A stretch of 64,000 nucleotides of DNA. Origin: Ramazzottius varieornatus (taxonomy: Eukaryota > Tardigrada > Eutardigrada > Parachela > Ramazzottiidae). The position numbers and the translations under genes are program-made. Every line of letters begins with the position of its first letter. Position 1 is the first letter of the stretch. Positions 1-11,462 of this stretch are shown here, piece after piece. Under the pieces are notes generated by a model. The model saw nothing but the letters and a program-made list of their open reading frames with translations, was not told the DNA's origin and searched no databases. The stretch is taken from contig BDGG01000014.1 in NCBI GenBank assembly GCA_001949185.1, positions 1,014,656 to 1,078,655 of the forward strand. The letters run 5' to 3'.

Positions 1-298
1 GGAGCCCTTACTTCCGGATCTCGCAATATCTTCTACGACTTTTATGCGCCCTAGGTCAGTAGCTTAAGCTGTGGAAGCGACTCTCCTCTACAGTATTTTC
101 CTGTGAAGTCGGTCGGATCATCAGAAATCAATGGCTGGCATTATTACCTTGTGAATGGCAGTAGAGAAATTTTTGCGTGCGGTTACAGACCCAGCATGGA
201 AAACCGCCCAGAGTTCCCTGGCCTGTCTGAGTATGCAGAGTAAGAAAATACTGTCCAGGGTGTAGTTTAGACCTTGCTCTACTGCGCTAAAATACGCT

Positions 299-912
299 TG
301 TAGCTGGCGCACTTATTACCTTATTAACTTATCGGAGGGTAACAAGTATGACGACCTTTGTTGACTACTGACAAGTGAACCGACCTTTGGTAATAAGTAT
401 GACGACCTTTGGTAACAAGTGGGCCGACCTTTGTTAATATGGAAATGTGCCGACCTTTGGTAATAAGTATGACGTCCGTTATTAAACTACCTTGTTTTGG
501 ACATAAGGGTTTCTGTCTGCAACGCGTGCCACCGACCCAATGTCCGGAAAAGGGATAGATTGAACTTGGGCAGTAGTCAACAGCTGTTACCGGTACAAAT
601 CTGCGTTTCGTTTCGGCAGCATGCCCAGTGGTCATGCCGCTTTCGTCACAGACCCGTGTCATCTCGTGTAGGCCTTGGAATTTCCAGTTTGCGTCTCTGC
701 ATCACCATCAAGCCTTGTTTATCTAAACGAAAAAGCTATCTCTTTTCCGAACATTAGTTCGGTGGCACACCTTGTAGGGACTAATCCGCATGGTGCGGGA
801 AAAAAGCCACTTTTCGTAACGGTCGTCATACTTATTACGGTGTACCAAAGGACAGCGCACTTATTATGTCTATCTCATCAGGTAACGAAGTTTCAAGTGC
901 GCCGGCTACACA
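299..912. mobile_element. MITE-like element with internal ACCTTTGGTAA repeats
   Basis: The left end reads TGTAGCTGGCGCACTT and the right end is its near-perfect inverted complement (AAGTGCGCCGGCTACA), giving terminal inverted repeats of about 16 bp. Between positions 350 and 480 the unit ACCTTTGGTAAyAAGT recurs several times. No coding potential is visible, so this looks like a non-autonomous DNA transposon. It lies downstream of the last visible GPCR exon and may sit in the next intron. A related copy lies at 3452-4205. Confidence 0.6.
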
Positions 913-1092
913 CGCTAAGCCTTTCCAGAGCGTATACTCTATGCGGAATACGCTCATCAAGACTTCATCAAATCAAGAACCTGAGGACTGCCGCTACTAC
1001 TGCCTGTTAGTCAAACAGAGAAAAGCTGATCAAGCTTGTTGTTGTCAATGCAACAGAATTTACAACAGAAATTTCAGTGACGTATGGTGTAC

Positions 1093-1821
1093 CTGGACGA
1101 AGATGAAAAGCTGGGGGATGGCCAGAAGAGCAGCCAGTACCCAAGAGACGACAATCATCCTGCGGCTGCGAGCTAAGCTGCGTGAAAAGACCATGGGCTT
1201 GCAGATGGCTTCGTAACGATCGTAGCTCATGGAAATCAGAATGGAGGCCGTGCTTATGAACAAGAGGCATTGGACGTAGGTGGCCAACTTGCAGGCGAAG
1301 TTGCCGAAGATCCACTGGCCGAATGCCTCCCAAAATAACTCGGTCGACATGGACAAGAGCGCAATCAAGATGTCCGCTACGGTAACAGAGTTTACAGTTA
1401 TGGCATAACATGCTCAATACTCTACTGTGCTGTAAAATCCTTTTGTTACCGAATTGGTAAACCAAACGTCCATTCTATGGGGAGCAAAGGTACACTTACT
1501 GGTGGCCAGCGACATGACAAACATGGTGACGGGGCGTTGCCATCCCTTGGTCTGGATGAGATGGGCCAGGACGATGCTGTTGCCGCAGATGGCGACGACC
1601 ATGAACATGGCCAGCAGGATAATTTGTTGCAGGACTTCCGGAGAGAGACCTTTCTGATGCATGATGTCCGCCATTGTGCTGTTGGCGCTGGGCTCCACGG
1701 AAAAATGCAGCAGCGTGTCCCCCGATTCGGCTTCACCGTCGTTGACCATGGTTTCAGAAGGGTTCGCCGTCTCCATGCTCGGACTGACCCACAAGTACCC
1801 AGCTAAAGGGACCTTTGACAA
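1093..1821 (-). CDS. Rhodopsin-family GPCR, 5' two exons only (TM1-TM4)
   Basis: Two minus-strand exons are supported: 1821-1500 (phase 1 donor GTAAGT) and 1376-1093 (acceptor TAG, donor GTACAC). After an N-terminal extracellular stretch with an N-S-T glycosylation site come TM1 with G-N-S, TM2 with L-A-T-T-D-I-L-I-A-L, the ECL1 tryptophan, and a conserved Cys at the top of TM3. TM3 ends S-Y-D-R-Y, the DRY motif, and TM4 follows with W-V-L-A. The S-x-D-R-Y-x-A-I-x-x-P-M context resembles peptide receptors of the vasopressin/GnRH/AKH type, but four helices do not settle the ligand. TM5-TM7 are not found between 1 and 1093, so the gene either continues beyond the left edge or is truncated. Either the Met at 1821 or the one at 1776 could be the start. 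Confidence 0.8.
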
Positions 1822-2262
1822 GACCTAGTCGGCAACTCAGTTCTAGAAGGAATGATGTGCTTTGCCAGTGCGCTGTAAGACCCGATGCGAGGTATTTTCT
1901 TCATATAAAGACATTCCTCCCACTTGAGGTATGGTGCACGTGCGCAGCAGGATTAATCCTCTCACGTTCAACGTTGTCAGAGGCAGTCGTGTCAACGGAA
2001 CATCTTGTACGATAGGTGGCTTAGCATACATGGTCTGGCCTGATGATACTTTTCCCTTCGGTGCCTCTCTTGTCACTGCGGGGCCATTATCTATCCGTGG
2101 TACCATCTGCCGCGGTGACGCTGGAGCCTATAGGGTTGGGCAGGCTGTCAGTTGCTCTGACAAGGAAGTGCCTGGCCATCGGCAGGGGAGCCATCCGCCC
2201 TCTGCTGTACAGGACAACAGACAGCTGGCACTCTACACAGAGAAATCGAGCAAAGGAAAACT

Positions 2263-2760
2263 AATCCATTTTGAAAATCAAACTTTATAAAAGGAGTCGC
2301 TGGAGCCTTCGAGAGGTTGCGAAATGCGTGACACTTTGAGGAAAAAGATAAAACAAACGACTGAGGAAGGCCATGGTAATTCCCTTGGTAGTAACTAGCA
2401 AGGGGCACACCCCTTGAAAGGCGAGCTCAGTGCATGCACCTGCGTGCACGGAGTCGGGTATAAATGGCGATAAGCGTGTATTTAGGTGCGTGAAAGAAGC
2501 CAGTCACACACGCATGCTCTAAATTAACCCGGACCCGGTTCAATGCGCTGGCCAACGGCAACATGTTCTGCTAGAACTTCGCCCCAAAAACCGACATCAC
2601 GTGGCTGGTCAAAAACAACATTGCCCAACTTTCCCTTAAGAGGGTTTCGCTTCGCTCGCATTGATTGGCCCACTAAGTCAAAGAAGAGCTGGTCAAAATG
2701 TATTTTGATTGTCTGATTGCCCGGAGTGGAGGCCCTGCATTTCCCGGGCACCGATCACGC
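2263..2760. repeat. Dispersed repeat copy 1, interrupted by ~270 bp
   Basis: Two blocks (about 2263-2403 and 2685-2755) are the reverse complement of the contiguous sequence at about 59310-59530. They include TTTATAAAAGGAGTCGCTGG and ATGTATTTTGATTGTCTGAT. Here the blocks are separated by about 270 bp of extra sequence that the other copy lacks. No ORF of note is present. Confidence 0.7.
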
Positions 2761-2789
2761 TCCAACCGAAGTAATACTGAAGGCGATTG

Positions 2790-3275
2790 CACTATGGCTA
2801 CACGGATGGATGAACAGATGGATGAAACCGTCCTCCGGATTGTTGATGGATGGGTGAGGTCTCCATCCTGATGGTTGATGGATGGATGGAACTCCTATCC
2901 GGATGATCCGATTTTCCAACCGGATAGCGTACTAAATTATTCAAACAACTCAAAATAAAAACTTTGGTCAGAAGGGGGCTTTAAGTGGGCGTTTCGAGAT
3001 GGCATCTGCGGCAACCTGTTCGTATTCGATCGGACCTCGGGTTCTCCAGCGGAACAGAGTCCGCATCGCTCCCAGCTTTGATCGATTTTCATTTGGTAAA
3101 CTTGTTCAAGTCCCTGTCCAAGTCATGGTTCTATCCGGATAGAAAGTTAGTTGGATGGAAGACCCATCCGGATCACGTCCGGATGGACGGGATTTTAGTT
3201 GGGCGATGGATGGATGGGTAGCTCATCCAATCCCATTTCTATCGGGATTCATCCGGATCCATCCGTGGTCGGATT
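2790..3275. repeat. GGAT/ATCC-rich low-complexity region
   Basis: The stretch is dominated by degenerate GGATG units at its left end and CATCCGGAT units in both orientations towards its right end. The two halves are therefore partly complementary and could fold back. It may be a degraded inverted-repeat transposon or a microsatellite expansion. No gene is visible. Confidence 0.55.
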
Positions 3276-3451
3276 GGATTTTAACACTCTATTGTCAATT
3301 GTCAGCTCCCAGAGCCTGACGGACTCTTTAGGGGAAAATAGGTTCCCTTTGAACCTGATTGGTACCGCCATGCAAGGTCATATTTATGGCTGACTCTCAA
3401 ATCATACGGTTTGATTTTTTCATCGGTGTTTTGCTGATAGATGTACGGTTG

Positions 3452-4205
3452 TTGCCGGCACGCTCATTACCTTATTACCTATTGGAAAATTGATGAGTGG
3501 GCCGGCGTTTGATGATAAGTAGGCCGACCTTTGGGTCTTTGGCAATAAGTAATAACTACGTTTACTCGTGGATAAGAAAACGCGAGCCTTATGAAAGGAC
3601 TGTGATTGCCCATACGCAAGTACTGGCGCCGAGTTTATATGTACATTCTTGTATCCGTTTTATGATATTACTAAAAAGGCCACACTGCCTTTGCTGCTCC
3701 GGCAAAGACTTCACAGGATAACTGATCTCACCACCTGCTGCTATGACAAGGATAGCAGCAACTTTCTTGATACTCGTGAGCAACAGTCGAGTACTGATTG
3801 CTACAGCCATGGATTTTGCGTGACACAGCCAGCACAGGACTGTTAAAAGGCACCACAATCGAATCCGAAACAGCCGATCGCCGAATGTCCATCTACAAAG
3901 CCCTAACTGTCTCTAGGTTAGAACAGAGGCAGCGCTTGCAGAATATCCGGCTGTGTTTGATTGTCGATCGTTGCTGAAAACTTTCGCTTAAGAGTCCAAC
4001 AAACACGAAAAATCTAGTACTCCAAATTAGCCTCCGGCCTGCGTACTAATGCGTAGCACACGTAGTATTTAGATAAACGGCCCGGTGTGAAAACCTTTTG
4101 TAAAGGTCGTCATACTTATCACCAAAGGTCGGCCCACTTGTTACCAAAGGTCGGCATACTACCTCACCAATTACGTAGCAAGGATATAAGTGCGCCGGCT
4201 ATACC
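3452..4205. mobile_element. MITE-like element, second copy of the 299-912 family
   Basis: The left end TTGCCGGCACGCTCATTACC and the right end AAGTGCGCCGGCTATA are imperfect inverted repeats matching the termini at 299 and 912. CCAAAGGTCGGCCCACTTG units recur near 4120-4160 and 3500-3540. No coding content is seen. Confidence 0.55.
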
Positions 4206-5349
4206 GGACGTGCGTCATTGGGGAGGTAGTTTGCCTCAGACACAACGAACGTTTAATCGAAACGATTGTATTTGAAATGTCTTAACATGTTGAGAACGTT
4301 TCTAAATGCGGTCGTTTCCTTTACACGTTTCTTTATCGAATATTTCTGCTGAAAGTGCAACTTCCCTAGTAAGAAATTGGTTGTCTCATATTGAGAAACC
4401 AGAATAGACGGGAAAGGTCCTTGAACGTATTGACTTTTGCCAGATGAAATACTCTCTCTTCTGCCGATACTGCAAAAGCTTGTTACGTACGCAATATACA
4501 ACAGTTAGAGCTGTAGCTGAGGAGAGAGAAGAGAAAAAGATTCAGGAGATACCAAGGTACGGCGTCACAATACCTTTTCGTTCCTCTGAGATTCGAGACC
4601 TGCGGATCGTGGGGACCAACTGCAACGAAGCCGATGAACGCGATGGGGAAGAAGCTTGTTGACTTTTCTTTTGAGAGTAGATCTTTTCAGTAATTTAAAC
4701 AACGCGCGTCTCTTGACATACAGCGAGGTGGTGCATTTCGTGTTATGGGTACTGCGAAGGACACTAGAGGACTTGAACAGATATCGTATGTTTTAAATCT
4801 CAAAAAGGGGTACCACCGTGACCTCCTAATTTGCTAAATTCAACTTATTCTCCTGTTCTTCATTGCTGTCTTCTTTTTGAAGAAAAAGTGATTTGTCTTG
4901 AATAAAGCTAGTATGTAACAAAAGTCGAATTCCGAACTGACGACATGACCAAGCATGACGATAGCGTCAAAGTTTGCGACGCCCCAGCGACGAAAGTTGA
5001 GACTGGCACAAGCAACAGTTTGTTACGTATACGTCATCAAGGTTGATTGTAGGGTTTAATGGCCACTATCATGCTGGTCAGTCGTAATCAGTGGAGAACG
5101 GAGTAAAGACGTCAATCCACTCCAGCATGCCCGTATTCAGCTGAAATTGTGCCACCACTTTCAGAAAACTCTCGTAGTTCAAGTGTAGTAGTTTTCTCAT
5201 CTGGGACCACGTCCGCGCCAAATTTCAATTGTGCCAATTTCTGGAGGGCAGAGTTGGATAATCGGGGGCTTTATAACGCAGTCCAAACCCCGAGCAGATC
5301 CCGTTGGTACAGTCTTTGAAATTATTTGCTATTGCGGACGGCAAACGAA
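4206..5349. other. Intergenic, no gene recognised
   Basis: I see no ORF with recognisable homology or convincing splice structure here. The last ~150 bp would contain the promoter and 5' UTR of the CAP gene that starts at 5350. Confidence 0.5.
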
Positions 5350-6949
5350 ATGATGGACGGCCAAACTTTTCTCGGATTGGCATGCTTGTTGGTCAGTTTA
5401 ACGCAAGGTACGTAGCACTCGCTCACTGGATAGCGGATGTACTGTTAAGTTAGCAATCCTTGTCTTGCAGCTGCGGTGTATCAACCACCTCTTCCCGTCA
5501 TCGAACTTCCGTCTTTGCTTCGCCAAGATGCCCTGCATGAGTTTGGAGAACCCTTCTTTAATGCTCCAAATGAGAACGATACCCTTCACGATGGACTGAA
5601 ATTTTTTGGCAGTCCTAAAGCCCGAGCGGCAACTCTCCCCAACCTTGACACCAGTTCAGCAGCTGTTCAGAAGCAGATTGTGGATACTCACAACGGTTTT
5701 CGTCGAGCCAAGCCTTCCACCGACATGTTCCGACTCTCTTGGGACTCTGCTATCCAGAAGGTGGCGCAACAGTGGGCTGACCTATGCGAGTTTCGCCATC
5801 CGGCAACTACGGCGGAAAGGAGCACATACTTAAAAACTTCCGGTTAGGAACAAATTGGGAAAAGGGCAAACAAACTCGACCAAAGTCGTTCGTTTTCCCA
5901 AGTAGCGCACTTTCTCACTATTATTGGCTGGAAGTGTGCGCAACTTGGGCAGGCGATCTTGTAGGTTTCGTTTGCGGGGTTTCAATTGACATTCCGGTAG
6001 GTTTCACTGTCTAACATGACTGTTACTTCAGATTTCAGCTTAGGTCAGAATATCGCAATGGGAAGTGGATCGAGCTTCAACTGGGCCAGGGCAATGCAGT
6101 TGTGGTACAATGAGGTCAACTCCTTCACCTTTGGTGTGGCTACCAGCGCCATGGTGGGGCACTACACTGCCATAGTATGGGCCAAGACTTACAAGATCGG
6201 CTGCGGTTACAAGTTGTGCAAAGCTGGCACTCCTCACCAATTCAACTTTATGGTGTGCGATTACGGTCCAGCGTAAGTTTGTACACGCACGGTGGGAAAT
6301 TATGGGACACTAAAAACTATGGACCAGGCTATATCGCTACAGCGGTACGGAAGCACCTACGTACCTGACCGATTTAGACTAATGTACTTTTCAACACTTT
6401 TCTACGGTTGGAATGTCCATTTTGCCGTCCTTTCCGCCTGTCCCATAATTTTTACCCGCCGTTTGTGTACTGTAGTTCTTCCATCCTGCATTGCATCCTT
6501 ATCGAAGTACACGGCTGAGTTTTTTTGTAGCGGCAACGTGGTGCCCAACCAGTTCAAGCCGTACACACCGGGAAGCAAATGTGGGAAATGTCCTAAGGCT
6601 TGCGATGACGGCCTTTGCAGTGCGTCGATCCAGTTTATGGCTATAAGAGCTAAGCTTAGTTGACTGGGTGATAAAATTCTGTCTTTCTTGACAGCTAACC
6701 CTTGTCCTTACACAAACGATTACTCGAACTGCCAAGCCCCATCTGGAGGTGTCGACGCCTTGTTTCCTACCGGCTGCGCCAATGCACCCTCTTACCTACA
6801 AGATTACAAGGTACGATGGAAGTCCTTTGCGTATATCTCAAATCTAGGAAAGGCAGCACCATCCCGTGGTGCTTACCCAACAAAGATTTAATTGCTTGTA
6901 GAGTTCCTGCAAAGCCACGTGCAACTGCTACGGAAAGCTGCTGTATTGA
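5350..6949 (+). CDS. Secreted CAP/CRISP-like (SCP/TAPS) protein
   Basis: Six exons join in frame: 5350-5407, 5471-5842, 6032-6272, 6531-6619, 6695-6810 and 6902-6949, giving about 307 aa. Exon 1 encodes a signal peptide (M-M-D-G-Q-T-F-L-G-L-A-C-L-L). The CAP core shows I-V-D-T-H-N-x-x-R, C-E-F-R-H-P, L-G-Q-N-I-A, then G-H-Y-T-A-I-V-W-A-x-T-x-x-I-G-C-G and V-C-D-Y-G-P-A-G-N. A Cys-rich hinge follows (C-G-K-C-P-x-A-C-D-D-G-L-C, then C-K-A-T-C-N-C). The usual G-E-N acidic residue is Gln here, as in many invertebrate venom-allergen-like CAPs. The product should be an extracellular disulfide-bonded protein; the family lacks one defined biochemical role. Intron 3 holds a mariner-type MITE. The long 5842/6032 junction is the least certain but preserves frame. 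Confidence 0.88.
6279..6474. mobile_element. Tc1/mariner-type MITE in CAP intron 3
   Basis: The element starts TACACGCACGGTGGGAAATT and ends with the inverse of TACACAAACGGCGGGTAAA, so TIRs abut TA dinucleotides as expected for Tc1/mariner insertion. Internal segments match copies at 62510-63208 and 11838-12380. No ORF is present. Confidence 0.7.
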
Positions 6950-7856
6950 GCGACAGCAAAAACCTTATCCAGGGAGCTGATGAGGCTTGTAAGCGGGTGT
7001 CATCAGGCGCTTTGGTGTGTACTGTACAGCACAGTTCTATCGCACGACTCTTTCGACAGTTACTTTGCCGTTCAACTTCAGAGCTTGAGCACAACTCTGT
7101 ATTTGGTGCTGGTGATGAACGGGGCCGAAACGACCGTGATGAAGTATCAGCCCTTGTTCTTGTTGTACAGTAAAGTTCTGCAGTTCGAGTACCAGCTGTG
7201 AGCAGTTTCCAAAGTGAACAGTTACCTTGTAGAGTAAGGGCTGACGAAATACCTCAAAGTATCTGAGCTGCACTTGCTCTCTCCAAGAGTACCTGACTAC
7301 AATGTACGCCAAGATTAAGCGTTAAAAACAGGCACGCGGGCGCTGCTGCTGGAGCTTATTTACGATTCAGCCGATGCCAGCTGTGCTTCGCTACATGCGC
7401 AGCCTTCATCGGCTGCTCCATCTGGCTATATTCAATACCCATTTTACAACGGTTGATTATGGCTGACAAGAAGCCGTGGTAGGCAGTTTTGGTCTAATGT
7501 CAGTAAGTCAAAACGCTGCGCCAATTTTTCCAGTGGCTTGTCGTCAACATGTCATGTAACTATTCGGTGCGTCCGCGCAACGCGTTATCGTACAAGTGAG
7601 GTACAGCCCGGTCCGGTTTCACGGATTGCGCAACCTCCTATGGGGGTGCACTGTCACGTACGTGTACGCACTGCGCGGATGCAGCGAATATTCACAGCAC
7701 CACTTTCGCACCACTTTTGTACACCTGCTTGGCAAACACCACTGTCAAAAGTGTTTGAAGGCGACCCACGAACTACGCTTTACAATATTCTGTCAGCCAG
7801 CGGAACAACTGAACAGTACAATGATAAATTTCGAGGGTGTATCAGCAGTATTTGAC
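6950..7856. other. Intergenic between CAP and astacin-like gene A
   Basis: No supported gene is seen. The flanking genes converge here (plus-strand CAP and minus-strand astacin-like), so this stretch should contain both 3' UTRs. Confidence 0.5.
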
Positions 7857-10090
7857 TCAACGGAGAACGGGATTGCCGTTGGCATCCAGCTGCAATGGTA
7901 GACCAGGCTGGTTGGCCGTGTTGGTGTTGGCTCCGTTATTTGGTAACACAGCTCCTGCCGCGTAGGCTGCAACGGATCACGCCGACTATATGCTTGAACT
8001 GTCATCTTGTACGAGAAGAGGCATAAAGTACACTTACGATCAGCGGTGGTGCATGTTGGTCTGCTGCCGCTGCCTGTAGGCGGGCAGTATCGACCATACA
8101 TGGACATTAAGGCTTGACAGTCGGCCACACTCAGCGCGGCCTTCTGGCCCACCTGCTGGCTATTGGCCAGTCTAAAGACAGGGTTGCTAGCATCCCTCGA
8201 GTAGCGCTCACTGCTGATCATGGTGATGGATAAGGGGTCGAACGTTCCTTGGTTGGTCCCATAGGGATCGCTGAGCTGATTGCCTTTGCCGAAGAACATC
8301 TTGCTGGCTAACGAAGTCTTGACCAGGTTATTCCTACCGGCATCGTCAGTGGCACCAAACGTCATGACGCTTTCACGGTCACTACGTTGCCACTCGTTGT
8401 GTTGACCCAGAAGGTTGACCTGCACAAAAGGTCACTGGCTGATATGTCGCTCAAGATATTAGGTGCGGAAGTATGACTTGTTACTCTTGGGAACACGTCA
8501 ACTTCAAACAATCATGGTTACACTCCCATTTGTTCTTTCGTCCTAAAGTTTTTTTTCTGTCAATTTACCAACTCCCGGCTCTCGTCTGGGGTTCTACTGC
8601 TTTGAGCTTCTCAGCTCCGCGGCGAAGGAGGAATAATTTTGTCTGAATCGTGGATGACAAGCTTTTTGGGTCATTCAAGACTATGAATATCTTCGAGGCG
8701 CCAACGCATCCCACACGGGCAAGAAGATATGCTCCATGTCTCGGAAAAAAGCAGCTGAAAAGCGTACCGTAGGAGAATGGGTAAATATACTCCGCTTTGG
8801 AGATGTCTTGCTCGGAACCGAGCTCAGACTGCAGTATTGACAGCCACAATAATCTAGCTCTACAAGATGTTCTGAAGAAAAAACTGGAGTGTTTCGAAAG
8901 GGCGGAAGCAACGCAGAAAATTTCGAAACGTGAGTGGCACCAAAGGAAAATCATGGATATTGTCTGGTTGCTATTTTACAGTCTAGACCGCTAAGAAATC
9001 TTTCTGCTCGGCACAACGGTAGCCGAAGATCAGACCTCTCTGGTACGAGGAGGACTGATAAAGACCTGCCGTTCACTGAACGAAATTATTCAGTCGACTT
9101 ATAGCACTTAAAGTCCCAAGTCAGCTTTAAAGTGGGCATTGAACAAAACTTTTCCGCAAAACTGGAGGAGGTGGAACTGGAAACTCTCCTCCGCATACCA
9201 GGAAGAAATGATCTGATACTGAAGGATTGTCCTCATATGAAAATATTTGAGCAGCTTTAACGAGAAAGAACAATTTCCTCCAGAGAGCTCGAGGCTGCAA
9301 AAAATGGCTGCGGAAAGTTCGTCTTTTCTCTTCCCCTATGCTCTTGCAGTACAGACATAAATTCGCTGCCGAAAAAATGAGTGAGGTACCTTGCTATTAT
9401 AGGTGGATAACCGGATCCAAAATACCAAGGTTTAAAGTCAGGAAAATTTTCTGAAAATCTTCTTCGGGGGAATAACAAGCCATACGTCCGCCTCTAAACA
9501 ACACAGCAGAGCAATTTGTTATACCTACCAGGAATGCCATGGCGTCTCGTTCTCGTCCGGCCCCCAAGCAAGCACCGTCGGCGTTGGTGGTCCCTGTTGC
9601 TCCAAAGGCGATGGCCAGCTGTCCAATGTTACTGGATAGCTGGCCGCGGTGGAAGCCAGGGTAGGTCCAACAGGCGGCATTGTTACCAGGTGGGGGGAAG
9701 GCATGGTTGATTTGCACAAAGGGGGCGCTGCCGGGCCCTGTCGTCGCCGTGTCCTGCACAAACTGGATGCAACGTCCGCTGTCCTCCGTGATTTGCTGCA
9801 TGGCATTTTTCAAGGCCTGCAACTCATCGTTGACTGCAAGACAAAGACGTTAGGTCTCAGGCAGTTGTGAGATGCAATGAGGTAGAGTGGGTTTGCGGAC
9901 CCCACTCGAAGTGGTTAAAGTTTGTGTTTGTGTCCAATTTCAGCTTACCGAAGCCCGGTCCAATTCGGTATTTGATAATATTGGATGGCCAAGCAGAGTA
10001 GGGATAGTTGGTTGACGTTTTGACCAGTGCAGCACATCGGCCATGATGAACTGCAGCCAGCACCAAAAGCAACAATGTGGCTAAACGCAT
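7857..10090 (-). CDS. Secreted astacin-like pseudoprotease A (zinc motif lost)
   Basis: Four minus-strand exons: 10090-9949, 9833-9529, 8419-8038 and 7966-7857, totalling 312 aa in frame. Exon 1 gives a signal peptide and W-P-S-N-I-I-K-Y-R, the start of an astacin (M12A) domain. Exon 2 carries A-M-Q-Q-I, C-I-Q-F and C-W-T-Y-P-G, and ends in A-M-A-F-L. Exon 3 resumes V-N-L-L-G-Q-H-N-E-W-Q-R-S-D-R-E. Aligned to HExxHxxGxxHE, the zinc His residues are Ala, Asn and Asn, the catalytic Glu is Phe, and the last Glu is kept. A Met-turn-like S-I-T-M and L-S-V-A-D-C-x-A-L-x-x-M-Y follow. The final exon ends in D-A-N-G-N-P-V-L-R. Catalysis is very unlikely; a secreted structural or binding role is inferred. 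Intron 2 is 1.1 kb with no recognised content. Confidence 0.85.
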
Positions 10091-10489
10091 TTTTTGGTTA
10101 TTTTCGGTAGATAGAAGACGTAGTGGCGCAAAGAAGTAAACTAGAAGACCCTGATAACCTTCAAGACCTAAACCTTGAAAACCCAGAAGCTTACTTTATG
10201 TTGTTTTTACTTGTTGTGAGTCAAAGTTTGGCAAGTTGTGAGTATTGGCACTTGAAGCAGTCTTTTGTGATGTGCCCACTCTGCATACGAAACAGTGATC
10301 TGTACACGCCTTGAAGTGGCTACACTGTCACATTTTCCAGGTTTGACGCAGTTCTCGCAGAGTGCTTCCATCGCCAGCCTAGCACAAGTTTGCCTCACAT
10401 ACATCAGAATAGTCAGTACTTTTCTTACTCAAAACGGAATTTTTCTTCAGTATTTTGCTATGGATTCTGCAGTATACGCAGGAAAAGGA

Positions 10490-10612
10490 AGCTTGGGCAG
10501 GACGGCAAACTGAAAATTCAACCGTAGAAAACTGCCGAAAAGTACATGGGTGTGAATTATCAAATACACACGTACGAATGCACTTCCGTTCCGCTGTTTC
10601 GAATCGTCTAGC
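10490..10612. mobile_element. Decayed relic of the mariner-type MITE family
   Basis: GGGCAGGACGGCAAACTG, a GTAGAAAACTGCCGAAAAGT-like block and an ACACGTACGAATGCAC block follow the same order as in the copy at 17080-17305. Termini are not recoverable. Confidence 0.45.
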
Positions 10613-10699
10613 CCGAACTACTTCCTTTTCGTACGTGTAGCTGAAGCTACGCGCTGGAGAAGAAACCTGGCTAGGAAAAGCGTAAATCAGTAGAGTGAT

Positions 10700-10914
10700 A
10701 TCGGTGGTAGTTACAGTACTCGTACCAAACGGTACTCGGGCAAAATTCCGTTTGACCACCAAGAGACCCGGCGTTGCAGCTGGTGCGGTTGTCGGCGGCG
10801 CAACACGGAACGAAACCAAAGCCGCCGCTGGTGGCTATATTGACTGCCCAATGGTCTCGTTGCCTTGAGCCTACCTTCGACAAGGAAATCCATGACGGAG
10901 ATGGAATTGTTCAA
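10700..10914 (-). pseudogene. Fragment of astacin-like C-terminal repeat domain
   Basis: The minus strand encodes A-V-N-I-A-T-S-G-G-F-G-F-V-P-C, which closely resembles V-D-L-A-V-T-T-G-A-F-G-F-K-P-C in the C-terminal domain of the long astacin-like gene just upstream. The similarity then continues in another frame (V-V-K-R-N-F-A-R-V-P-F-G), so the copy carries a frame break. It lies between gene A and the long gene on the same strand and probably derives from a partial tandem duplication. An unannotated exon of the long gene is less likely, because that gene already ends in a stop at 11463. Confidence 0.5.
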
Positions 10915-11462
10915 ACTGATACGAACGGTTAGGGCGAAAATCGCTGGCCGAAACTTTTCTCATGCCGAGACATACACAGTAACCATTCTCACAAGTACAG
11001 TCAACTCTTTGGAAATGTGGACGAAAATTGTTGGTTTTTAATTTGAGGCCTGCTGAACGTTCAGCGCACAGCGTGCTGGGCTACGGGCCAAAATTACATA
11101 ACACATACATTGATGTGATCATGTAATCAAATCGCAGGTATTCGGCTGTAGTAGGCTTGGCGAGCAGCATCGTCAACTTTGAACAATTTCCGTGTTTCGA
11201 TATCGGAAAATTGTCTCCACATTCCGAACGAAGGACTGTTTAGTGCGTCACAGAGCGTTATGCATATGCGTATTCCACTGGATGCGATCCGGCATCGATG
11301 TTTATTCAGTCGAAGCCAGATGATGACAACAGGACAGGCAATAACAAGGTTATAACAATGTAGTAAATATTCTGTCCGTTAGGAACAAGACCGGTGAAAC
11401 AGAATACCGGTTTTCCTACTAGACAGTGGGTGAGCTGGATGAGCTGCTGTAAGAGAAGAGCA

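Noticed and set aside
7037-7855. Frames downstream of the CAP gene, including a 105-aa plus-strand ORF
   Set aside because: They overlap the last exon of pseudo-astacin A on the other strand or lie in 3' flank, with no recognisable motif.
8565-9478. Several open frames inside intron 2 of pseudo-astacin A
   Set aside because: No family resemblance, and the surrounding exons splice cleanly over them.
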